Positions 56,192-64,000 of a stretch of DNA of 64,000 nt are shown piece after piece. Below the pieces are notes generated by a model, which saw only the letters and a list, made by a program, of their open reading frames with translations, made no database searches and was not told where the DNA came from. The translations under genes and the position numbers were made by a program. This DNA is from Corylus avellana (Eukaryota; Streptophyta; Magnoliopsida; Fagales; Betulaceae): positions 34,485,235-34,549,234 of the forward strand of contig NC_081544.1 in NCBI RefSeq assembly GCF_901000735.1, in the 5' to 3' direction. Position 1 is the stretch's first letter, and each line of letters opens with the position of its first letter.

Positions 56192-58690
56192 AAGAAGGGA
56201 CACAGGGTATGTAGATTCACGTAAACCATTTGGAGTACTGAGGAAACGAATTCTTCGTACTATTCAAATTCTTCGTCTTATTATAAAACTTATCGTCTTA
56301 TTATAAAATGATAGCATATGTGCTTACGATCCCCGTGAGGAGCTGGTGAATATTACATATGAAGACAACCGTGACCAATTCAACCCATGCTGCCATGTAA
56401 ATTCCAACTTCATCTTCATTTATAGTAGGAATGGTCATGAGACTTCTCATTTACCATGGCGGTTACGTACCCTGAATACATGTGCTATGTTGGAGGACAT
56501 ATTTATGGCCAAAGAGAAATTGACTTAGATGAATTCGACGAAGGAAATTTATGACCAAGACAAAAATGAATACTACGGCAAGAATCGTTGGGGAAGATGA
56601 AGACGACAGCGGCACAACAGATATAGAGGGATTATGTTTATTTAGTTTGACGTGGAATGTGTGTTGGAGCTTCAAAATGACGTGAAAAAACTTATTTATT
56701 ATTTTTTAAAAGCATAAATAAAAAAGAAAACGTGTCTAATTTTTATTGGGTGTGATATGACAATGCAACAGTTTCTGTTAAGTCATTTAATGAAAAATGA
56801 GTTCATAGAGTAAAATGTTATTTTGGCATACCCTAATGAGCTATAAATTATTTTTTAAATCACAGAAAGTGATTTGTAAATTAGATCAACCACATAGACC
56901 AATTTTGCATTTATCTTTTTTTTTTAAAAAAAAAAAATACAGTGGCTGGGATTTCTGGTGGACAAATTTTTGGAGGGGTTGGGTTTTATAAAAAGGAGGG
57001 GCTGGCTATGGGTTGGGGTATATTTTAAAAAATAAATTAATTAAAAATTATAAAAAAATAAAACAGGGGCGCTTGTCCCTACGTAGCCCTTGCTATATCC
57101 GTCATTGAAAGGAGACTTGTGCAGCAATGGCGTTCTTGCAAAATAAAAATAAGGTCAAGGATTTGGCTCCTCTCCAGTTCATTTATGGACCGGAAAGGAG
57201 CCATTTCAAGGTCAGGATCTCTTGAAAGAGATCCAATGACCAAAAATGCGTCACGTGTCCCATTATAAAAAAAAATTAATAAAATGTTAATTATTATTTT
57301 TAAAAAATAAAAAAAATATAATTGTTTTTTTGGTTTGATTTGGCCCTTGGGGGGTGGCCGGACCACCCCCCAAGGCCACCATTTGCCTTGGGCCACCCCC
57401 AAGGGACTTTGGCCACCCCCAAACTAGCCAAACCCATTTTATCTTAAAATGGGTTTGGCCCTTGGAGGTGGCCAATCCACCCCCCAAGGGTCTTTGGGGG
57501 TAGCTTCGGCCACCCCCAACCGCCGTTTGGGGAGCCACCCTCAAGGCCAAATGGTAGACCACCCCAAGGGCCAAATCAAACCAAAAAAGAAAATATTTTT
57601 ATTATTATTTTATTTTGTATTTATTTTTAAAAAGTAAAATAATATTTTCTTATTATTTTTAAAGTGGGCCACGTGTCTGGTTGATGGAGAGATCCTAGCC
57701 ATTAACAAGGTCAAAGGTTATTCGACCGAGACCGAAAACTCTGTCACACTTAAATTAGCATATATATATTTATTTAAGAAATGAGAAAATAATATAAAAT
57801 TGCTTCTAGGTTCTAAATAAACCGCTATATGTGTGAGAGGTATGAAAGAGGGAGGAGATAAGAGAGTGATAGAGAGAGAGTGGAGTGAGAGTGTCTAAAT
57901 AAGATAGAGTGGATGATGGCATAGTGTAAATAAGTATAAAAAGAATGAGACCCGCTAGGAGATATTTTCTCCCCAACATGCCTGTTTATTTTATAAGTAT
58001 AAAAAGAACGAGACCCGCTAGGAGATATTTTCTCCCCAACATGCCTGTTTCTTTTATAAGTAAAAAGAATGAGACCCGCTATGAGATATTTTCTCCCCCA
58101 ACATGCCTGTTTCTTTTATTCTGTAATATTCGATTTGGGACCTACAATCAATAGACAGAAATTATATTGTCATATTGTGCTCCTATTTTTCTTTTTTCTT
58201 TTTTCTTTTTTTTATGTCTTTCTTTTTGTGTTATGCGACGCTGTGAAAGAAAATGCCAGATTAAATGCGCGCGGTCCATTTAATCAGTCGTAACCATTTT
58301 ATATATTGAAATATTGAATCCTTATAAAATAAAAGTATACCAAATAAACCCTTATAAAACTATATCAAATACATTCAAGTTAGAAAAAGGTTCCCAAATA
58401 AAATTAAAATACGAGAATTTAGGTATAAGGTTTTCTAATTGTCTCTTTTAAATTATACCATTTAAAAGTTGATTAAATGGTTCAGAAATAAAAGTTGATT
58501 ATTGAATGTGTTTGATGATCTGTAAGGTGAATCACGTAAATTAACACTAGGCAAATCAGATTTGTCTTTCGAAATATTTTAGTTCAGAAATTGACAAAAC
58601 TGTCTACATCAGAGGAACGAAAGGAGGCAAAGGTAGTGCAATAAAGATCTAATTTTTGTTTAATTATTTCCTCAAATCTTAAATATCTCA
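56192..58690. repeat. Unit 2 counterpart of copies A and B
   Basis: Homologous to 41914-44518 and 45708-48475. It contains the broken small frame (56346-56528), the foldback element (57325-57598) and the 63-bp minisatellite with three units rather than four (57934-58119). The MITE of copy B is absent. It is more diverged from A and B than they are from each other. Confidence 0.85.
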
Positions 58691-59160
58691 TGGGCTCAGT
58701 CCACTTTTAAACAAAACTGTCTGTATCAGAGGATAATCGTGCATGGGGGCATGGGAAATGGACTAGCTAGGAACATGCCAGCGACAGACAGCAGTGATGA
58801 AGTGGACATTTTATTGCAGCATGAGTTGGATGGTCAGGGGATGGCGGTGTAGGTAATTAATATTCTTCTAACACGTAACTGCTCAAACTTTTTCAATGTG
58901 TGTTCTAACTTTCTCATAAAATAAGTCTTAACATGCAAAATTTTTAATTGAAATAAAAAGTAAATTACGATGTTAGAGTTGGAACTCAATGCCTCATCAA
59001 TTATCTTGAAAGTTGTTTAGGTTAATGGGAAATTAATGATAAATTAAATAATTTAATTGATATTTAATATGGAGTATTAGAAAGGTAATATCGTTCCTTT
59101 TGCATGCATGTATGATGTATCCAATGTGAAGAAAAAAAAAATTCTCGACATTATTTATTT

Positions 59161-59535
59161 TGGGTAAAGTTCACTTAATCCTTTCAAACTATCACCCAAA
59201 TGATAATTTATCCCCCAAATTATCAATTACGACAATTTACCCCTCAAACTACTAAAACAATGTTAATGTACTCCCCAATGCTAGCAAAATGACGAAATTA
59301 CCTCTATCGAATATTCAATAAGACAAAAATACCCTTACAATTTTGAAAAAAAAAAAAAATTAAATTTTAGTATTTTTGTTTTTATTTTAGTAAGGGTAAT
59401 TTCATCCTTTTGTTAAAATTGAGGGTACATTGTCATTGTTTTGGTAGTTTTGAGGTTACATTGTTACAATTGATAATTTAAGGGGTAGATTGTCATTAAG
59501 GTAGTAGTATGGAGAGGTTAAGTGAACTTTACCCA
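59161..59535. mobile_element. Foldback MITE, unit 2 copy
   Basis: Counterpart of 48946-49320 with scattered substitutions. The right flank tttactt is intact, and the left flank has changed to tttattt. Shared position shows insertion before unit duplication. Confidence 0.85.
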
Positions 59536-59595
59536 TTTACTTTCCATGTTTAAAAAATTATTGTTCTCCAAGTAAACAATAATAATGACCGAAGT

Positions 59596-59697
59596 GTCTC
59601 TAAGATGTAGCTCAATTAGTTGGGATCACGCCTAATAAAACAAAGGTCACTAGTTCGAATCCATCTTCCTTTCCTATGCGGACATGTAAAAAAAAAA
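59596..59697 (+). mobile_element. tRNA-derived SINE, unit 2 copy
   Basis: Counterpart of 49381-49481, with box B (ggtcactagttcgaatcc) intact and box A changed at one or two bases (tagctcaattag). It is flanked by aataataatgaccgaagt at 59578-59595 and its right-hand counterpart. Confidence 0.88.
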
Positions 59698-60147
59698 ATA
59701 ATAATGACCGAAGTTTTAACATCAAGTATTAATTAGGATAGCTTGAATATTGGACTAATTGGAATTTTTTTGAAAATGTCAAATCGGGTCATATTCGAAG
59801 AAGAATCGTGTGGGGAATGGTGAATGGACTAGGAACCGGCGGTCGGTTAAGTTTGGAATTTACATGGCAGCATTGGTTGATCGGTCACGGTTGTCTTCAT
59901 ATGTAATATATTATTAATTTCATCAATATTCCCACCAGCTATAATTTTCTAATAAGACGATAAGTTTTGATTGAAGAATTTGGCCAAACATGGCTAAAAG
60001 CCAGCGTGACCAAACAAACAGCCTACCGGGGACAAAAATGGATACTTTATATTGCCCAGTCTCTCTTGCACCTCTCTATATATATTTATAGATGAAGAAC
60101 AATAGCTGAAGCACGATCTGTGATTGAACATAAAAGATAAACCTTCA

Positions 60148-61798
60148 ATGGCTCTCTATCCCTTATCCATTTGGCTTCCTCTTCTCTTGCTTTTCCCTCT
60201 ACTCCTTCTCATGATCAAAAAGAAGAAGGATGCTCGAAGGCAAAACAAACGCCCTCCTCCAAGCCCTCCTAAGCTTCCCATTATAGGTAACTTGCACCAA
60301 ATTGGTGAATTGCTTCACCAATCTTTGTGGCGACTCTCCCAAAAATACGGCCCCGTGATGCTCCTTCATCTCGGTAGCATACCAACTGTTATTTTATCTT
60401 CTGCTGAGGCTGCAAGAGAGGCAATAAAAGTTCATGATCTTGACTGTTGCAGTAGGCCAATCATGGCCACCACTAGAAGACTTACTTATAATTATAAGGA
60501 CATGGCTTTTGGACCTTATAGCGAATATTGGAGAGAGATACGGAAAATATGTGTTCTTGAGGTTTTCAGCGTGAAGAGAGTGCAATCATATCGGTCCATT
60601 AGGGAAGAAGAAGTTTCTTTGCTCATCAATTCAATATCCCAGTCTTCGTCCTCTGCAACCCTTGTTGATCTTTCTGAGAAGCTGTATTCTCTCACTGCAA
60701 GCATAACTTTTAGGGTTGCTTACGGCCAGAGTTTCCGCGGGAGTGATTTGGATAATGAAAAATTTCAAGATCTGGTTCATGGGGCTGAAGCCTTGATGGG
60801 AAGCTTCGATGCATCCGAGTACTTTCCGTACGTGGGATGGATTATGGACAAGCTATCTAGTAGACGTCGTAGGCTTGAAAGGCTTTCCCATAAGTTGGAT
60901 AATTTTTTCCAACAGGTCATTGATCTTCACCTCAGTCCGGACAGGACAGAACAAGAGCACAAGGACATCATCGATGTGCTCCTGAGAATAGAAAGGGAGC
61001 AAAACGACCCTGGTCGGTTCACTAAAGATAACATCAAGGCAGTCCTCTTGGTAAGCTGCCAATCTTTCGTCCCGGCCGTTTCCTGTATTTAATACAATCT
61101 TTGGTCACAGTCTTTTATTTGCTTATCATTAATTATGAAACTTATTAACTTCTGCTAGCTTACCTGTGATATTCGTATATCAGAATATGTTTTTAGGTGG
61201 AGTCGACACCGGTGCAATTACAATGGCATGGGCAATGGCAGAGCTTGTTAGGAACCCAAGAGTGATGAAGAAAGCCCAAGATGAAGTTAGAAATTTCGTT
61301 GGAAACAGAGGAAAAGTCACTGAAGAAGACACCGATCAGCTTCCTTACCTCAAGATGATACTGAAAGAAACTTTAAGGTTGCACCCTCCAGCCACACTGC
61401 TACTTCCAAGAGAGGCCATGAAACACTTTAAGATCAATGGTTATGACATTTACCCGAAAACACTACTCCAAATCAATGCTTGGGCAATAGGACGAGATCC
61501 TGAGTACTGGAAGAACCCAGAAGAATTCAGCCCAGAAAGGTTCATTGATGGCTCTATTGATTATAAAGGCCAACATTTTGAGTTATTACCATTTGGAGCT
61601 GGTCGAAGAGGTTGTCCTGGGATATATATGGCAACATCAACAATTGAGCACGCACTCGCAAATCTTTTGTATGTTTTCGACTGGAAATTACCCTATGGGA
61701 TGAAGGAGGAAAACATTGACATGGAAGAGTCGGTTGGTCTTAGCCTTGCTACCCATAAAAAAACAGCTCTAAACCTTGTGCCGGTTAAAGTGTTTTAG
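60148..61798 (+). CDS. Cytochrome P450, CYP71 clan, copy 2 (2 exons)
   Basis: Exon 1 is 60148-61050 and exon 2 is 61184-61798; 505 aa, with the same architecture and motifs as copy 1 (I-helix, ExxR E363-R366, PERF, heme Cys445). It differs from copy 1 at six residues by my comparison: H241R, E249K, E272K, F305L, I308V and G371A. F305 and I308 lie in the I-helix region (substrate recognition site 4), and residue 371 follows the ExxR helix (site 5). Both frames are intact, with the same splice sites and TATA box (about 60074). Substrate unknown. Confidence 0.92.
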
Positions 61799-62159
61799 TG
61801 GCAATCAGATGATAGCCCGAGCTTAAGAGCATTCCTGTTTATCTGTAATAAATGTGCTACTACGTGCAATCTGTAAGACTGAAATAAATGGCAGTTAATT
61901 AGCCTAAGCCTTTGTCTTTGGCTTTACCGTCAAGACTATATGGAGACTTGGGTACAAATATCTCAATTAATTACTTTGAATTATTGACCTGTTGCTATGT
62001 GAGTATCGTGTTTCCAGTTTTATATTTCTGAGTGTATGACAGTTGGAAGACGTTACTTCAATAAGAAATCAACTTCGACCGAAAATATTTTCAAAGAAAA
62101 TGGTTTTCTTGAAAATATTTTACGAAGAAAACCATTTTACGTCGAAGTAAACGGAGCCT

Positions 62160-64000
62160 TAAGTTTTTTAAACAATTAATAATTTAACATGGTGTTAGAG
62201 CCAAAGGTCATAAGATTGAATCTTGATCCCGTCAAATTATCCCACATTTAATTAAATATTCTACAACTAGAATGCGAATATTATCGGAAGGAACTTTCAT
62301 GAGTTGGAGGTATTCCTCATTTTTATTTTTTTCTTTCTTTTTATTCCCTTTCATCATTTTCCATATGTTTGATTGTGTAAAATCACATGAGAATCAGAAT
62401 CCCTCACAATTTCTCCTACAAATTTGACAATCCCAATGTAATCCTTTGGAATCAGGTATATTTCCTCATGAGAATAACTTATATGTGGAGGTTGCACAAA
62501 AGTGACTTTTTGTGCCCACCATTCAATGATTGACAACAAACCTTATTTCAAATGAGAAAAAAAGTTTAAATGCACTAGATTATACCAACTTATTATTAAA
62601 CCCAAACCCTTATTTTCCCTGTTATTACTCTTCTTTTATAACCCAAACATCAACCACCCATTGCCGCCACACATCAGCCCACTGCCGCCACACCCCCAGG
62701 CAGATTTCCACCACCGGTAAGTGATATATATATTTTTTTTCTCTAACTCTCCGTCTTTGTTCCACTCTAGCTTTTATACGTTTTTTCTCTAACTCTGCCG
62801 TCGCCGCAAACACCACTTAAGGACAACTTTTCTTGAAAAATAAAGAATTTTGCAACCCATATGAAAAGTAGCTGGGCGGCGGCTTTGCTTGTATACGTTG
62901 TTATTATTAAGTGGTGTTTCTCTTGATTTTTTTTTTTTTAATATCAAAAGTTAATTGGTCCCTTTATTTTATATGAAATATTATGGTGCAGACGACGGCG
63001 ATCTGGGCAGTGGGCTTGGCCACGGCGTGCTGGGCGGCGGTAGTGAATTGGGCGGCAGCAGTGAACTGGGCTGGACAGCGGCGAGGCTCGAACTCCTGAG
63101 CGGTGCGAGTGAACTGGGCAGTGGGGTTCGCTGGGTGGTGTGGGTGTGGCGATATTGGTGCAGATGACGGCGATCTGGGCAGTGGGCTCGTCCACGGCGA
63201 GCTGGGCCGCGATAGTGAACTGGGTGGCGGCAGTCAACTGGGCTGGACGGCGGTGGGGCTTGATTTCTCTATTCATCTTTTCCCGAGCAGGGTTGGTGAG
63301 TTGGACGGCGGTGGACTAGTCGACGGCGAGCTGGGCGGCGGTAGGCGAAGGAAAACTGAGACAGCTGAGAGAGAAAGAAAACTGAGAAAACTCACGGTCT
63401 GTTTAATTAGAAGGTATAATCTAGTGCACCCAACAACTTTTTCTAAGTTGCTCCAGGCTGATGTGTCAGTCGTTTAGTGGTTGGCACAAAGTCCACCTTT
63501 TGTGCAACCTCAGTACCCTAGACACTCTCTTTTCTCATTCTCTTTGTAATTGTAATCAAATGATTGATAATTAAATCCTTGTGATTTGATTAAAATCGCA
63601 AAGATATGGAAATATATTCCAACACAAAGTAAATCAGCAAAGATCATGTTAAGGCAATTCTCGTGGTAAGAGCTACTGGACTTTCCAAGATTACTCCAAC
63701 CCATACCATATTTGACCATTGCTTTACTCATGCGACAATATGCTATTGTGGTTGCTTTAAATTTAAAAGCTTATAATACAAGAATGACTTATTACAACAT
63801 AGTAATTTTAGAAGTCTCTATTGTATCCCTCAAAAAATGAGGTGGCTTTTAAAATTACCATTTGATCAAAATTCAATAATGATCAATCACAAATCCAATG
63901 GTGATTTTAAGAGTCACATCATTCTTGGAATGACACAAGAGTAATTTATAATATTACTCATTACAACAACAATAAAACTAATAATACCATTTGTGTAGGA
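62160..64000. repeat. Start of tandem unit 3
   Basis: This repeats 51943-53783 at an offset of 10,217 bp, with no differences noticed, up to the window end. It includes the second copy of the Mutator-like element (62470-63529). The array therefore continues beyond the window and another CYP71 copy may follow. Confidence 0.9.
62470..63529. mobile_element. Mutator-like non-autonomous element, unit 3 copy
   Basis: Same sequence as 52253-53312, with the same imperfect 9-bp flanks. Identity and flanks show that it arrived by unit duplication, not by a second transposition. Confidence 0.8.

Overview
This is nuclear DNA from a flowering plant, almost certainly a dicot and probably a woody rosid; the species cannot be fixed from the window. 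The evidence is spliced genes with GT/AG introns, AT-rich introns and spacers, many small transposable elements, a plastid-DNA insertion, and plant-specific families (coilin of the plant type, MKP1, P-class PPR, LAMMER kinase AFC2, LEA_2/NHL, CYP71). It is scaffolded assembly: two runs of exactly 100 N (25685-25784 and 45124-45223) mark gaps of unknown size, and both are flanked by near-identical duplicated sequence.

Layout. 1-2700: spacer with a foldback MITE (460-838). 2765-11178 (+): 13-exon coilin gene, with a decayed LINE endonuclease fragment in its long intron 11. 13114-17360 (-): MAP kinase phosphatase MKP1 in two coding exons, the short last one separated by a 1.5 kb intron, plus a probable 5' UTR intron and a G-box promoter. 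18-20.7 kb: AT-rich spacer with a nested palindrome. 20677-25684 and 25785-30795: the same 5 kb segment twice, each with an intronless PPR gene (like Arabidopsis At1g13040) and a hAT-type element, separated by the first gap. 32.4-33.8 kb: three diverged 0.5 kb tandem repeats. 34009-35070 (+): LEA_2/NHL membrane protein gene. 35870-39641 (-): 12-exon AFC2-type LAMMER kinase gene.

40.4-64 kb: a tandem array of a CYP71 P450 unit. Each unit has a nuclear copy of plastid trnL-UAA DNA, a relic P450 exon, GC-rich foldback repeats, a 63-bp minisatellite, a MITE, a tRNA-derived SINE and an intact two-exon CYP71 gene (49931-51581 and 60148-61798). Units 2 and 3 are offset by 10,217 bp and share a 1.06 kb Mutator-like element that unit 1 lacks. 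Unit 1 is interrupted by the second gap, where a 3.1 kb stretch occurs twice. Removing that repeat brings unit 1 to about 7.8 kb, close to unit 2 after correcting for its insertions, so the extra copy is probably an alternative haplotype placed in series.

The genes do not form a pathway. Coilin (Cajal bodies, RNP maturation) and AFC2 (SR-protein phosphorylation) both touch RNA processing; MKP1 damps stress MAP kinase signalling; the PPR protein is probably organellar; the CYP71 genes are likely specialised-metabolism oxygenases. I found no convincing new multi-gene system. The best leads are the structural history of the CYP71 array (empty and filled transposon sites, a deletion scar with a fold-back filler, plastid DNA, active-site substitutions between copies) and the two assembly duplications.
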